DNA from: Pseudomonadota bacterium
GTDB taxonomy: Bacteria > Pseudomonadota > Gammaproteobacteria > Burkholderiales > UBA11063
Direction: 5' to 3'
DNA: 64,000 nt
Assembly (NCBI GenBank): GCA_021298175.1
Contig: JAJTDW010000002.1
Span: 84,942-148,941, forward strand
A program made the translations under genes and the position numbers. Within the stretch, counting starts at the first letter, position 1, and each line of letters begins with the position of its first letter. Shown one piece after another: positions 8,760-18,307 of this stretch. The notes below the pieces were generated by a model that was not told where the DNA came from, searched no databases, and was given only the letters and a program-made list of their open reading frames with translations.

Positions 8760-8800
8760 TTTATATAACTTTCTTAAATATTTTTAAATGCTAAGGACGA

Positions 8801-8809
8801 ATTTTATCA
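8801..8809 (-). promoter_or_regulatory. Candidate extended -10 promoter for the outer-membrane gene pair
   Basis: On the minus strand TGATAAAAT (TGN plus TAAAAT) lies about 40 bases before the ATG, without a convincing -35. The 270-bp gap to the divergent dehydratase gene also holds two TATAAT hexamers on the plus strand (near 8883 and 8990) that could serve that gene. No repressor site was recognised. Confidence 0.35.
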
Positions 8810-9029
8810 CAATAATAATTGACCTGATTCACATTATTTTATTTTATGCAGCATTAGTATGTTTTAAATAAAGGCTTTTAATGGTATAATACCACTTCTA
8901 TTTTTTAATTATACGCCATGATTCACGCCTTATGTAAAATAAAGTACACTTTGCGGATCATCATTTAGTCTAATTAAATCTGGAACTGGTATAATAACTT
9001 ACTCTTACGATTTATTCAATAAAATTTAT

Positions 9030-10946
9030 ATGATAACCAATAAAATGCCGAATAAAAAAACCTCGAAAATATCCAAGTCTTATAAACATTTAATTGCTCA
9101 GCTAAATAACACCAATATATTAGCTTTGCTTTTACTTGATTCCATATTGCTGCCATTAGCTCTTGCAACTTCAGTATTGCTACGTCTAGGTGGTGATTGG
9201 GATCATAGATTAGATCCCTTTATCTGGATATTTATTGCTTTACCTATTTGGACTATTCCTATATTCATTAGTCTTGGGCTCTACAAAGCTGTTATAAAAT
9301 ACTTTGATGAAAAAATAGTAGTGATTGTTCTACTAGGGGTTAGTTTATCCATTCTCATTTTAACCTTTGTCACTAAAATAGCCTCTATCCATGCTTTTCC
9401 TAAAACTGCTATTATAATCTTTTGGGTAGTTGCTCTAGCATATATAGGTGGAACACGCTTAGTTTTACGTGGCTTGTCTAGAAAATTAAATACGCAGATT
9501 AAAAATAAAATTAATGTAGCCATCTATGGTGCAGGAAGCGCTGGAGTACAGTTATGCTTATCACTCCAAACTGGACACGAATATAACCCCGTAGTATTAT
9601 TTGATGATGATGAAACAACCTGGGGTAGCACTATTAGAGGAATAACTATATACCGTCCAAGAGAATTAGCAAAAACCTTACGTAAATATAATGTAGATCA
9701 AGTTCTATTAGCTATCCCATCAGCATCACATATTAGACGCAAACAAATCATTGATTTGTTAGAACCATTATCCGTTAAAATAAAAACCATTCCTGGAATT
9801 GCTGAAATAGTTAGTGGACAAGTAACTATTAATGATATAAAAGAAGTGGATATTGAGGATTTGCTGGGTCGAGACCCTATCCCTGCTGATATAAACCTAT
9901 TACAAAAAAATATTTACCAGAAAAATGTCATGGTAACAGGTGCTGGTGGCTCAATTGGTAGCGAAATTGCTCGCCAAACTGCATTGTTACAACCAAATTG
10001 TTTGATTCTATTTGATGTATCTGAGTTTGCTTTATACTTAATTGACAAACAACTTAAAACTCAATATCCAAATCTACAAATAATAGATGTGCTAGGAAGT
10101 ATTACCGATGCTAGCCTGGTATCTCGAGTTTTAGAACAATATAAGGTAAATACAATTTACCATGCAGCAGCATATAAACATGTACCAATTGTAGAATTTA
10201 ACCCATCAGCTGGTGTATACAATAATGCAATTGGTACAAAAATTGTTGCAACTGCTGCCTTAGAACATAATGTAGATATTATGGTTTTAATTTCTACAGA
10301 TAAAGCCGTACGCCCAACCAATATAATGGGGGCAAGTAAACGCTTAGCTGAAATTATCCTTCAAGGAATACAAACCAAATCTGCACATACTATTTTTACT
10401 ATGGTCCGTTTTGGTAACGTACTTGGTTCATCTGGATCGGTTGTGCCATTATTTAGGGAACAAATTAAGGATGGCGGACCTATTACTGTAACTCACCCTG
10501 ATATTATCCGGTATTTTATGACAATATCTGAGGCTGTTCAGCTGGTTATTCAAGCAAGTACCATAGCAACAGGTGGTGAAGTATTTGTCTTAGATATGGG
10601 AGATCCAATTAAAATAGCTACCTTAGCTACAAGAATGATACACCTTAGTGGACTATCTGTAAAAGACAATACAAACCCTGATGGAGATATTGAAATCAAA
10701 TATACTGGATTACGCCCTGGTGAAAAACTATATGAAGAACTATTAGTTGGCAATAATCCAAAAAAAACCATGCATCCAAGAATCATGCAAGGTAACGAAG
10801 AGTTCTTGCCATACGAAGAAACAACAATGCATATAGAAATGCTTATTAAAACTATAAATGTTTACGATACTTCAACTATTATAAAGATTTTAAATATTTT
10901 AGTTCCTGATTACACACCGTCCAATACAATTAGTTATATCAATTAA
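9030..10946 (+). CDS. Membrane-bound nucleotide-sugar 4,6-dehydratase, FlaA1/CapD/PglF type
   Basis: A 638-residue protein with four N-terminal membrane helices (about residues 30-150), a CoA-binding-like Rossmann segment (IYGAGSAGVQL) and a C-terminal extended SDR domain. The SDR domain carries VTGAGGSIGSEIARQ (NAD-binding, near residue 302), AAYKHVPIVE and ISTDKAVRPTNIMGASK. This is the build of PglF/CapD/WbpM enzymes, which convert UDP-GlcNAc to a 4-keto-6-deoxy sugar for surface glycans or glycoprotein glycans. The SDR active site shows the Met/Lys pattern of this family. It stands alone, without an adjacent glycan cluster. The start has no strong ribosome site, and Met6 is an alternative. 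Confidence 0.88.
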   Translation: MITNKMPNKKTSKISKSYKHLIAQLNNTNILALLLLDSILLPLALATSVLLRLGGDWDHRLDPFIWIFIALPIWTIPIFISLGLYKAVIKYFDEKIVVIVLLGVSLSILILTFVTKIASIHAFPKTAIIIFWVVALAYIGGTRLVLRGLSRKLNTQIKNKINVAIYGAGSAGVQLCLSLQTGHEYNPVVLFDDDETTWGSTIRGITIYRPRELAKTLRKYNVDQVLLAIPSASHIRRKQIIDLLEPLSVKIKTIPGIAEIVSGQVTINDIKEVDIEDLLGRDPIPADINLLQKNIYQKNVMVTGAGGSIGSEIARQTALLQPNCLILFDVSEFALYLIDKQLKTQYPNLQIIDVLGSITDASLVSRVLEQYKVNTIYHAAAYKHVPIVEFNPSAGVYNNAIGTKIVATAALEHNVDIMVLISTDKAVRPTNIMGASKRLAEIILQGIQTKSAHTIFTMVRFGNVLGSSGSVVPLFREQIKDGGPITVTHPDIIRYFMTISEAVQLVIQASTIATGGEVFVLDMGDPIKIATLATRMIHLSGLSVKDNTNPDGDIEIKYTGLRPGEKLYEELLVGNNPKKTMHPRIMQGNEEFLPYEETTMHIEMLIKTINVYDTSTIIKILNILVPDYTPSNTISYIN

Positions 10947-10970
10947 TTCATTCTAGAAAGACAAGACCTT

Positions 10971-11999
10971 ATGAAAAAAATATTATTATTACTAACCACT
11001 TTCTGTTTGGCACATTCTACTCTTGTATTTGCAGAAACTCAACCAGTAAAGCACAAGCACAAGCACAAGCATACCACACATAATAAACATGTCTCACATA
11101 AACATAAGCGCCCCCATCGCACACCGCATACTAATCAACAAGGTCTAATTGCTGGGGTAAATTTCCCTGCAGATGATTCTATAGATGATGCGGAATCTGG
11201 CACTATCCCAAAGGACTATGTAAATCAGACCTCTGTCCGTAAGGAACCTAAGCTATACTCGTTTTCTGCTGTTGCACTAAATGCAAAAACTGGTGAAATC
11301 ATGGTAAGTAAAAACCCTAATACTCAACTACCTATAGCTTCAATAACAAAACTTATGACAGCTGTAGTGGTTTTAGACTCTGGAGTTAATCTGGATGAGT
11401 ATGTTACAATAACTAGTAATGATGTAGATGTTATAAAAAACACCTCCTCTAGATTAAAAGTTGGTATGCAGTTTAGACGCCGAGATCTTCTACTTTTAGC
11501 CCTAATGTCATCAGAAAATCGCGCTGCATATGCTCTAAGTAGTACTACATTTAAAGGTGGTAGATCTATATTTATAAGAAAAATGAATGAAAAAGCCAAA
11601 GATATTGGCATGAATAACACTCAATTTTATGAGCCTACAGGACTTTACCACTTAAATAAATCAACAGCCTTGGACTTATCCAAGTTAGTTCAAACTGCTT
11701 ATACTTATAGTAAAATACGTCATGATACAACTACTAAAAATGCTGATGTTATGTTTGGTCCTAGGTATACACATCGTTATATTAACAGTGATTCTTTAGT
11801 TCGGGCAAATAAAACCCAACTACAAATTGAAATATCAAAAACCGGGTTTATAAATGAAGCTGGTCATTGCCTAGCTTTATATTCTATAGTTAATAACAAA
11901 CCTATTGTAATGGTATTTCTAAATAGCTCGGGTAAAAGCGGGCGCATAATTGATGCCATTACTGTAAAAAATTATGTACAAAGCATGAAAGGATACTAA
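10971..11999 (+). CDS. D-alanyl-D-alanine endopeptidase, PBP7-like (peptidase S11)
   Basis: A periplasmic penicillin-binding protein that probably cuts D-Ala-mDAP cross-links. After a signal peptide (cleavage near VFA-E) comes an unusual His/Lys-rich stretch (HKHKHKHTTHNKHVSHKHKRPHR, about residues 29-51). The S11 domain follows with SITK (Ser124-Lys127), SEN (near 181) and KTG (near 290). Length of 342 residues is slightly above PBP7 because of the His-rich region. Only 24 bases separate it from the upstream dehydratase gene and 2 from bioB. I left the symbol empty because PbpG and DacA-like members are hard to separate by eye. Confidence 0.85.
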   Translation: MKKILLLLTTFCLAHSTLVFAETQPVKHKHKHKHTTHNKHVSHKHKRPHRTPHTNQQGLIAGVNFPADDSIDDAESGTIPKDYVNQTSVRKEPKLYSFSAVALNAKTGEIMVSKNPNTQLPIASITKLMTAVVVLDSGVNLDEYVTITSNDVDVIKNTSSRLKVGMQFRRRDLLLLALMSSENRAAYALSSTTFKGGRSIFIRKMNEKAKDIGMNNTQFYEPTGLYHLNKSTALDLSKLVQTAYTYSKIRHDTTTKNADVMFGPRYTHRYINSDSLVRANKTQLQIEISKTGFINEAGHCLALYSIVNNKPIVMVFLNSSGKSGRIIDAITVKNYVQSMKGY

Positions 12000-12001
12000 T
12001 A

Positions 12002-12988
12002 ATGCAATATACCTTTGAAAATATTGAACAAATATTTAAACAACCAGTTTTTGAATTAATTGAAAAAGCTTACAGTATACAAAAAACTAATTTTAAAACT
12101 GATATTGAGCTATGCCATTTAGTGAGCGTTAAAACTGGTGGATGCCCTGAAGACTGTGGCTATTGCTCTCAAAGCAATAAATATGAAACTGAATTAAAAT
12201 TAAATGCTCTACTTCCAATTGAAGAGGTTGAACGCCAAGCAATTCTTGCGAAGCAAAGTGGAGTAAAAAGAGTTTGCTTAGGTGGAGCTTATAAAAGCCC
12301 TCCTAGTGGAGCAATTAATAAAGCAAGTGAGTATATTAAAGTAATAAAAAAACACGGATTAGAAACGTGTATTACATTTGGCAGTCTTAACCAACAACAA
12401 GCACAGCAATTAAAAGATGCCGGGCTAGATTATTATAATCATAATATTGATACCTCCCCAGAATATTATAATAAAGTCGTTACTACTAGAACTTTTCAAG
12501 ACAGAATTGATACCATTGACAATGTGGGTAAAGCTGGACTTAAAGTATGTTGTGGTGGCATTCTAGGATTAGGTGAATCTCAGGCTGATAGAATTAATTT
12601 TATAAAAGCTCTAACCACATTACCTTATGTTCCAGATTCAATTCCTGTAAACTTGTTAGTTAAAATTAAAGGCACTCCTCTGGAAAATGTTGAAGAGCTA
12701 GATAAATTTGAGTTAATTCGTACAATTGCTACCATTAGAATATTATTCCCACTAACGCGTATTAGGCTTTCTGCAGGAAGAACCGAATTAACCGAACTAG
12801 AGCAATCAATGTGCTTTATGTCTGGAGCAAACTCAATATTTTTTGGCGAAAAATTATTAACTACTCCAAATAACTCTCAAAATAGTGATTTGTCTTTACT
12901 GCAGAAATTAGGAATCACCCCAAATAACTTATATACGCAAATAGATGCAAATTCTATAAAAGACAACAAAGTAAGCAAAAGTGTGTAG
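12002..12988 (+). CDS. bioB: Biotin synthase
   Basis: A radical SAM enzyme that inserts sulfur into dethiobiotin, the last step of biotin synthesis. The cluster-binding motif CPEDCGYC gives Cys48, Cys52 and Cys55. YYNHNIDTS and RIRLSAGR match the family, the latter including the Arg that ligates the second Fe-S cluster. The length of 328 residues is normal. It opens a tight bioB-F-H-C-D-A run and begins 2 bases after the PBP7-like gene, leaving no room for its own promoter or a BirA operator. Confidence 0.97.
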   Translation: MQYTFENIEQIFKQPVFELIEKAYSIQKTNFKTDIELCHLVSVKTGGCPEDCGYCSQSNKYETELKLNALLPIEEVERQAILAKQSGVKRVCLGGAYKSPPSGAINKASEYIKVIKKHGLETCITFGSLNQQQAQQLKDAGLDYYNHNIDTSPEYYNKVVTTRTFQDRIDTIDNVGKAGLKVCCGGILGLGESQADRINFIKALTTLPYVPDSIPVNLLVKIKGTPLENVEELDKFELIRTIATIRILFPLTRIRLSAGRTELTELEQSMCFMSGANSIFFGEKLLTTPNNSQNSDLSLLQKLGITPNNLYTQIDANSIKDNKVSKSV

Positions 12989-12990
12989 CT

Positions 12991-14163
12991 ATGTGGAATG
13001 AATGGATAAGTGAAAAATACAACAGCTTATCAACTTTTAGAATAAAACGAACTAAACAAAAGTATGATACCAGACTATTCGTTTTTAATCAGAGGTCATA
13101 CCTAAATTTTGTGAGCAATGATTATTTAGGTATAGCCTCGCACCCTGCATTAATAGAATCATTATACAAAACTGCTCAAATATATGGTATTGGATCTACT
13201 GGTGCTCCTAGCCTAAGTGGGTACTCAGAAATACATGAAGAGCTCACACTTAAAATAGCTAAATGGCTTAATTATGAAAATTGTTTACTTTTTAATAGTG
13301 GTTATCAATTAAACTCTAGTATATTTAACTCTTTAGCTGACGCTGATACTATGATTTGGTTTGATAAAAATTGCCATGCCTCACATATTGATGGGATTCG
13401 TTTATCTAAAGCTAAGTTTCATACTTTCAATGCATTATCAATTAGCGCTGTTATTGAAAAAATAGAACAACTACCTAATACACGTCATATCATCCTAACT
13501 GAAGGTAGCTTTAGTATGGATGGGACGTGTTCGTACTTGGAATCTCTAATTATATGTCGTAAAAATCACCCAAAGAATGTAATTTTAATTATAGATGATG
13601 CTCATGGTATTGGTACACTTGGCACCAATGGTTTTGGCACTATAGAGCAATTAGGGTTATCCTTTGATTATATTGATCTATTAATTGGCACATTTGGTAA
13701 AGCTTTTGCTACCCAAGGTGGATATATTTGTGGCAAAAACATATGGATTAATTATCTTAGCCAAACCGCAAGAGGATCATTATTTAGTACCAACACCCCA
13801 CCATGTATAGCTGCAAGCAGCATTGCAAGTTTAAACCTTATAAGCTCTGCGCTTGGGAGTACGTTGCGTACTAATCTACAAAATAATATCACATATTTTA
13901 TAAAATCATGTAGTAAGTATGCCCTGCCTTTATATAACCGAGAAAGTAATATTTCTCCTATACAACTATTAGTCTTTGATAATGAGGAAACTGTAACCCG
14001 AATTTTTAACCAATTATATGTAAAAGAGCTATTAGTGGGTAAAATTTGCTACCCAACTGTTAAGAAAAATGCTCCACGTATTCGCATCTCTATAACTGCA
14101 GCGCATACTTTTGCTGATATAGAAGCATTATGTGCAGCCTTAAGCATAGCTATAAAAGATTAA
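12991..14163 (+). CDS. bioF: 8-amino-7-oxononanoate synthase
   Basis: A PLP-dependent alpha-oxoamine synthase that condenses pimeloyl-ACP (or pimeloyl-CoA) with L-alanine to give KAPA. The PLP lysine lies in GTFGKAFATQGG (near residue 237). DDAHGIGTLG gives the Asp and His that contact the cofactor, and FVSNDYLGIASHP is the N-terminal family block. 390 residues, of normal length. It starts 2 bases after bioB and is followed 8 bases later by bioH. Confidence 0.96.
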   Translation: MWNEWISEKYNSLSTFRIKRTKQKYDTRLFVFNQRSYLNFVSNDYLGIASHPALIESLYKTAQIYGIGSTGAPSLSGYSEIHEELTLKIAKWLNYENCLLFNSGYQLNSSIFNSLADADTMIWFDKNCHASHIDGIRLSKAKFHTFNALSISAVIEKIEQLPNTRHIILTEGSFSMDGTCSYLESLIICRKNHPKNVILIIDDAHGIGTLGTNGFGTIEQLGLSFDYIDLLIGTFGKAFATQGGYICGKNIWINYLSQTARGSLFSTNTPPCIAASSIASLNLISSALGSTLRTNLQNNITYFIKSCSKYALPLYNRESNISPIQLLVFDNEETVTRIFNQLYVKELLVGKICYPTVKKNAPRIRISITAAHTFADIEALCAALSIAIKD

Positions 14164-14171
14164 GGCTTAAC

Positions 14172-14867
14172 ATGAGAGAATATATTGTTATTGGAGGGTT
14201 TTTATTTAATAATACGCCATTAGATTTTATCTTGGAAAAGCTAAATAATGTAAGGTTTATTGATATAAACATATTAGATAAAATAGATACCTTAGAAGAT
14301 ATTCTTCAGCAAGTGCATGAAATAGTTTTAAATGTTCCAGATTCTAGCAAAATAAGCCTGATTGGATACTCTATGGGTGGATTAATAGCTCTTAAATACG
14401 CTAATGATTATCCAGAATATATAGATAAAATAGTACTTATAAATAGCAGTCCGAATTTTCTTGAAAACGATACATGGCAAGGAATAAAACCCCAAGAATT
14501 TAATCGCCTAGTGAAACGCCTAGATACTATGCATCTGGATGAATTTAAGCGTTACTTTACCCAATTAGTTGCTCATCCGCAACAAATTAATATAGAAAAT
14601 TATGCAACATATTTTAACAATGCACTGAACAAAAGTAAGCTTTTGATTTTACTCAAAATAATGAAAACCACGAATTTTACAGATATAATATCCAAGTATA
14701 ATCTGTCTAACTTGCAACATAAATTATTAATGATTTATAGCCAACATGATATTTTAGTACCGTGGAATAAATTAAATGCACATCAAGTTATGTTACTTAA
14801 TTCTACTCATCTAGAATTACAGCAACATTCTGAGTTACTAACCGAAATACTTCAAGATATATGCTAA
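14172..14867 (+). CDS. bioH: Pimeloyl-ACP methyl ester carboxylesterase
   Basis: An alpha/beta hydrolase that removes the methyl group from pimeloyl-ACP methyl ester, ending the BioC-primed pimelate pathway. The nucleophile is in GYSMGG (Ser near residue 67), an acid in YSQHDILVPW and the His in LNSTHLEL. The segment SSPNFLENDTWQGIKPQ matches the BioH cap-domain start (SSPCF...WPGI). I chose the ATG at 14172, giving MREYIVIGGF, over the ORF-track ATG at 14130, because the longer form overlaps bioF by 34 bp and adds a non-homologous basic leader. It overlaps the start of bioC by 7 bp. Confidence 0.88.
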   Translation: MREYIVIGGFLFNNTPLDFILEKLNNVRFIDINILDKIDTLEDILQQVHEIVLNVPDSSKISLIGYSMGGLIALKYANDYPEYIDKIVLINSSPNFLENDTWQGIKPQEFNRLVKRLDTMHLDEFKRYFTQLVAHPQQINIENYATYFNNALNKSKLLILLKIMKTTNFTDIISKYNLSNLQHKLLMIYSQHDILVPWNKLNAHQVMLLNSTHLELQQHSELLTEILQDIC

Positions 14868-15643
14868 AAATAAATAATATAACCAATCAACAAATTCAAC
14901 ATAATTTTAATAAAGTTGCTACAAAGTATTTATCTAATACCAATATTCAAAGAGTTACTGCTCTAGCAATTGAAAAAACTATATACCAGCTAGATTTTCC
15001 ATTAAATGCAAATGATTTAATTTTAGATTTGGGAAGTGGACCAGGTACTTTATTACATACAAATATGCAAAACTCTTCAATTCTATATGATATTAGCTTG
15101 CCTATGTTAAAAGAAAGTATCCAGCAAAATTTGTTGGTTGCAGGAGACGCAAGCTATTTGCCATTTGCTGATAATAGTTTTGATTATATTGTATCTAATT
15201 TAATGCTGCAATGGGTGCATGATAAAAATAAGGTATTTACTGAAATATCCAGAATCTTAAAACCCAATGGCAAGCTAATTATTGCTATGCTAACTAAACC
15301 TAGTTTATGGCAAATAGAAAAGGTATGGCAACCGATTGATTCTAGAGCTCATATACTAAAGTTTGAAGATAGCAGAATCTTTAATGAATTATGTAGTGCA
15401 AGTAACTTACAAATAACAAGACAGGTAAACGCTGAATATAAGATGTATTTTAATTCATATTTAGAAATTATGCAACATTTTAAGGCAACGGGTACTAGTA
15501 TTCCCAAACCAAATAATACTGGTTTATATGGTAGGCAAACAATACAGGCTGTTGAAGACTTATACATAAATAAGTTTAGTGAAGCTGCTGGATTACCACT
15601 TAGTTATTGTTATACTATCTTAGCTGCAACAAACCTTAATTAG
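14861..15643 (+). CDS. bioC: Malonyl-ACP O-methyltransferase
   Basis: A SAM-dependent class I methyltransferase that methylates malonyl-ACP so that fatty-acid synthase can elongate it to a pimeloyl ester. The opening IQHNFNKVATKYLSNTNIQRV is the typical BioC N terminus. The SAM site is ILDLGSGPGTLLH (near residues 52-64), followed by LPFADNSFDYIVSNLMLQWVHD. 260 residues, of normal length. Its ATG lies within the end of bioH, as expected for paired BioC/BioH function. Confidence 0.93.
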   Translation: MLKINNITNQQIQHNFNKVATKYLSNTNIQRVTALAIEKTIYQLDFPLNANDLILDLGSGPGTLLHTNMQNSSILYDISLPMLKESIQQNLLVAGDASYLPFADNSFDYIVSNLMLQWVHDKNKVFTEISRILKPNGKLIIAMLTKPSLWQIEKVWQPIDSRAHILKFEDSRIFNELCSASNLQITRQVNAEYKMYFNSYLEIMQHFKATGTSIPKPNNTGLYGRQTIQAVEDLYINKFSEAAGLPLSYCYTILAATNLN

Positions 15644-15654
15644 GAAGATAAAAT

Positions 15655-16323
15655 ATGATTATAAATATAATCGGTACAGATACTGAAATTGGTAAAACTT
15701 ATATTAGCTGTGAAATACTTAAACATCTAAATAAGCAACAATTAAATGTTGCGGGAATTAAGCCTCTTGCTAGTGGAGTAACACGAATAGATGGTAAATA
15801 TGTCAATGAAGATGCCTACAAATTACAACAATGTAGCAATAATAACCTAACAATAAAACAAATAAACCCTATTTGTTTTCAAGAAGCTATTGCACCACAT
15901 ATTGCAGCTAAACTAGAAAATCACTCCTTGACTGTAGATAGTATTATACAAATAAACAACGCTATGCTTAGCGATAAGAGTTATGATCATATTATTATTG
16001 AAGGCGTTGGCGGGCTTATGACACCATTAAATCAAGATCAAACTTATTTAGAACTTTTAGAAAAATGGCAACATCCAGTTATATTAGTCGTCGGAATGAA
16101 GCTTGGCTGCTTGAATCATAGTTTACTGACATATAATATGTTATTACAAAAAAATATTCCTGTTTTAGGGTTTATAATCAATCAAATTAGCCCAGATATG
16201 CCCTATCAAGAACAAAATATGGAATATTTAACCCAAAAACTGCAAACACCGCTACTTGGAAAATGCAAATATGGCAACAACCTAGAATTAAATCAATACT
16301 TTAAAGATATATTTAAATGTTAA
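15655..16323 (+). CDS. bioD: Dethiobiotin synthetase
   Basis: An ATP-dependent carboxylase that closes the ureido ring of DAPA to dethiobiotin. The P-loop GTDTEIGKT is at residues 7-15, KPLASG contains the substrate lysine, and EGVGGLMTPL is the conserved second motif. 222 residues, as usual. Eleven bases follow bioC, with a ribosome site AGGA. Its stop overlaps the bioA start by 7 bp. Confidence 0.95.
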   Translation: MIINIIGTDTEIGKTYISCEILKHLNKQQLNVAGIKPLASGVTRIDGKYVNEDAYKLQQCSNNNLTIKQINPICFQEAIAPHIAAKLENHSLTVDSIIQINNAMLSDKSYDHIIIEGVGGLMTPLNQDQTYLELLEKWQHPVILVVGMKLGCLNHSLLTYNMLLQKNIPVLGFIINQISPDMPYQEQNMEYLTQKLQTPLLGKCKYGNNLELNQYFKDIFKC

Positions 16324-17582
16324 GACATACCTGGCTACCAGCAAGCACTGCAAATAATACAAATGCCTTAAAAATTATTCAAGCCAAAGGTTCGCATTTA
16401 GTACTTGAAAGTGGACAGCAAATCTATGATGGGATTTCAAGCTGGTGGTGTAAACCAATTGGACATTCTCATCCCTTAATAAAAAATAGCCTTATTGAGC
16501 AATTAAACAAATTTGAGCACCATATACCTGCAAATGCTTATAATGATGGCATAGAACAACTATCACACAAGTTAGTGAGTATGTATACAACAATGGATAA
16601 AGTTATGTATGCAAGTGATGGCAGCTGTGCTATTGAAATGGCTATGAAACTAAGTTACGAAACACGTTTATTAAATAATGAAGCAGCTAAAACCAAATTT
16701 ATCGCTCTAAATAATGCTTACCATGGAGAAACTATTTTTACTTTATCAGTGTGTGGTATAAATGAGTATAAAAAAGCGTATTCTCCTTTTTTATGTGAAA
16801 ACTACTTTATAGACAATATCCCTTATGTATTATCACGTAATGACCCATTATGGGAAACATATGATAATATGCAAGATATTGAGATTTTTATTGCTAATGT
16901 TGCACATAACACCACAGCATTAATTATAGAACCTATTGTGCAAGGTGCCGCAGGTCTCAAAATAATTAGTAAAGATTTTCTTAAAAAATTGGTGGGATTG
17001 GCTAGAAAATATAATATCCATGTTATTTGTGATGAAATAATGGTGGGACTTGGACGCATTGGATACTCATGTGTAACAGCAGAAGTATTAAATTTTGAAC
17101 CAGAATTCGTGTGTGTTGCAAAAAACCTAACTGCCGGAAGTATACCCATGAGTGCAACAATCATTAATAAAAGCATCAGCGAAATATTTTCTGCTAATAA
17201 TAAGCTCTTCCCTCACTCGCATACTCATAGCTGCAATGCCTTAGCTACAAGCGTTGCTAATGGATATTTAGACTATTTAGAGTCTTCTGGGTTAAACAAT
17301 CAAGTACTCAATACTGAACATCAATTATTAATATTCTTTCAAGAATTAGCTATCAAATACCCCTTTGTAAGTAATCCACGGGCCATTGGAGCTATTGGAG
17401 CTTGTGAGTTAAATTTAGATGATGAGAATATCAGTAGAATATTTGCAATTGGAATACAATACGGAATTTATATCCGCCCTATCGGAAAAACTTTATATAT
17501 TATGCCACCACTATATAATATTACTAATGATATGATAGAAATCAAACATAAATTATCACTAGTCCTAGATAATTTAATGTAA
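16317..17582 (+). CDS. bioA: Adenosylmethionine-8-amino-7-oxononanoate aminotransferase
   Basis: A PLP class III aminotransferase that makes DAPA from KAPA using SAM as the amino donor. YDGISSWWCKPIGHSHP is the BioA-specific N-terminal block (WW contacts KAPA). ICDEIMVGLGRIG holds the PLP-binding Asp, and VCVAKNLTAGSIPMSATI the Schiff-base lysine (near 268). 421 residues, of normal length. It closes the bio run and is followed by a repeat-filled gap before convergent greB. Confidence 0.95.
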   Translation: MLRHTWLPASTANNTNALKIIQAKGSHLVLESGQQIYDGISSWWCKPIGHSHPLIKNSLIEQLNKFEHHIPANAYNDGIEQLSHKLVSMYTTMDKVMYASDGSCAIEMAMKLSYETRLLNNEAAKTKFIALNNAYHGETIFTLSVCGINEYKKAYSPFLCENYFIDNIPYVLSRNDPLWETYDNMQDIEIFIANVAHNTTALIIEPIVQGAAGLKIISKDFLKKLVGLARKYNIHVICDEIMVGLGRIGYSCVTAEVLNFEPEFVCVAKNLTAGSIPMSATIINKSISEIFSANNKLFPHSHTHSCNALATSVANGYLDYLESSGLNNQVLNTEHQLLIFFQELAIKYPFVSNPRAIGAIGACELNLDDENISRIFAIGIQYGIYIRPIGKTLYIMPPLYNITNDMIEIKHKLSLVLDNLM

Positions 17583-17607
17583 CTACTTAGGCTATATGAA
17601 AAGTATC

Positions 17608-17740
17608 TTCATTGCGAACAATTCAAGAATTGTGTGGCAATCTAAGCTTTATTATGGGACTGTCGCGCTATTGATCGCAGTGATACCCATGCAAAACAGG
17701 TAATTACCACGCTAAATCTTACAATCTCTCGTAATGACAA
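17608..17740. repeat. Paired palindromic repeats, TCATTGCGAGC family
   Basis: A plus-oriented copy, TTCATTGCGAACAATTCAAG then AATTGTGTGGCAATCTA (17608-17645), with an inner palindrome AATTCaaGAATT, is followed by an inverted copy (17701-17740; minus strand TTGTCATTACGAGAGATTG then TTTAGCGTGGTAATTA). Together they form a composite of about 130 bp between the convergent bioA and greB genes. It may fold on transcription from either side, and no other terminator is obvious here. Confidence 0.65.
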
Positions 17741-17761
17741 CTTGGTGGTAACTTTATTGAA

Positions 17762-18250
17762 TTAATTATAATTTACATCTAAAACTTCTATCTCATCTAC
17801 CCCATTTGGAGTATTAAATTTAAATATATCACCAATAACTTTGCCTAATAAATTCTTAGCTAAGGGAGATGTCCAACTTATATAATTTTTTTTAGGATCA
17901 ATTTCATCTTGTCCAACTATTCTAACGGCAACATCAGTAATAGTATTACGCAAAATAGTAACTTCCGCCCCAAAAAAAACTTTAGAATTTCCCTTATTTA
18001 AAATATGATGCACTACTTCTGCAGATTGGATTTTTTGTGTTAACATGCGGATACGTTTATCTACCTCGCGTAAACGTCGCTTACCGTATATATAATCAGC
18101 ATTTTCTGACCTATCCCCATTACTTGCTGCCCAAGTAATGGTTTGTACCAATACTGGGCGTTCCTTTGTTACTAAATTATGTAGCTCATCCTGTAATTGA
18201 TTATACCCATGTACTGTAATGTAATTTTTTTTATCCATCATGCTATCCAT
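17762..18250 (-). CDS. greB: Transcription elongation factor GreB
   Basis: Binds the RNA polymerase secondary channel and stimulates cleavage of backtracked RNA. The N-terminal coiled coil carries WAASNGDRSENADYIYGKRRLREVDKRI, with the acidic pair at its tip; SENADYIYGKRRLREVD favours GreB over GreA. The C-terminal FKBP-like domain ends with DEIEVLDVNY. 162 residues. Met1, Met4 and Met5 are all possible starts, none with a strong ribosome site. It diverges from radA. Confidence 0.92.
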   Translation of the reverse strand: MDSMMDKKNYITVHGYNQLQDELHNLVTKERPVLVQTITWAASNGDRSENADYIYGKRRLREVDKRIRMLTQKIQSAEVVHHILNKGNSKVFFGAEVTILRNTITDVAVRIVGQDEIDPKKNYISWTSPLAKNLLGKVIGDIFKFNTPNGVDEIEVLDVNYN

Positions 18251-18307
18251 TTTGATATATAATATACTTGAAGTATTAGTTTAACATATTTGAGAAGATC
18301 TTTTAAA

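Noticed and set aside
8760-9029. BirA-type operator for the bio genes
   Set aside because: No TTGTAAACC/GGTTTACAA-like palindrome was found in the only sizeable upstream gap.
14130-14171. Longer bioH start in the ORF track
   Set aside because: It overlaps bioF by 34 bp and adds a basic leader unlike BioH; ATG 14172 fits better.
18254-18272. TATACTTGAAGTATTA as another cassette border repeat
   Set aside because: It differs from ATACTCGAAGTAT at the centre and could be a chance AT-rich palindrome in the greB/radA promoter gap.
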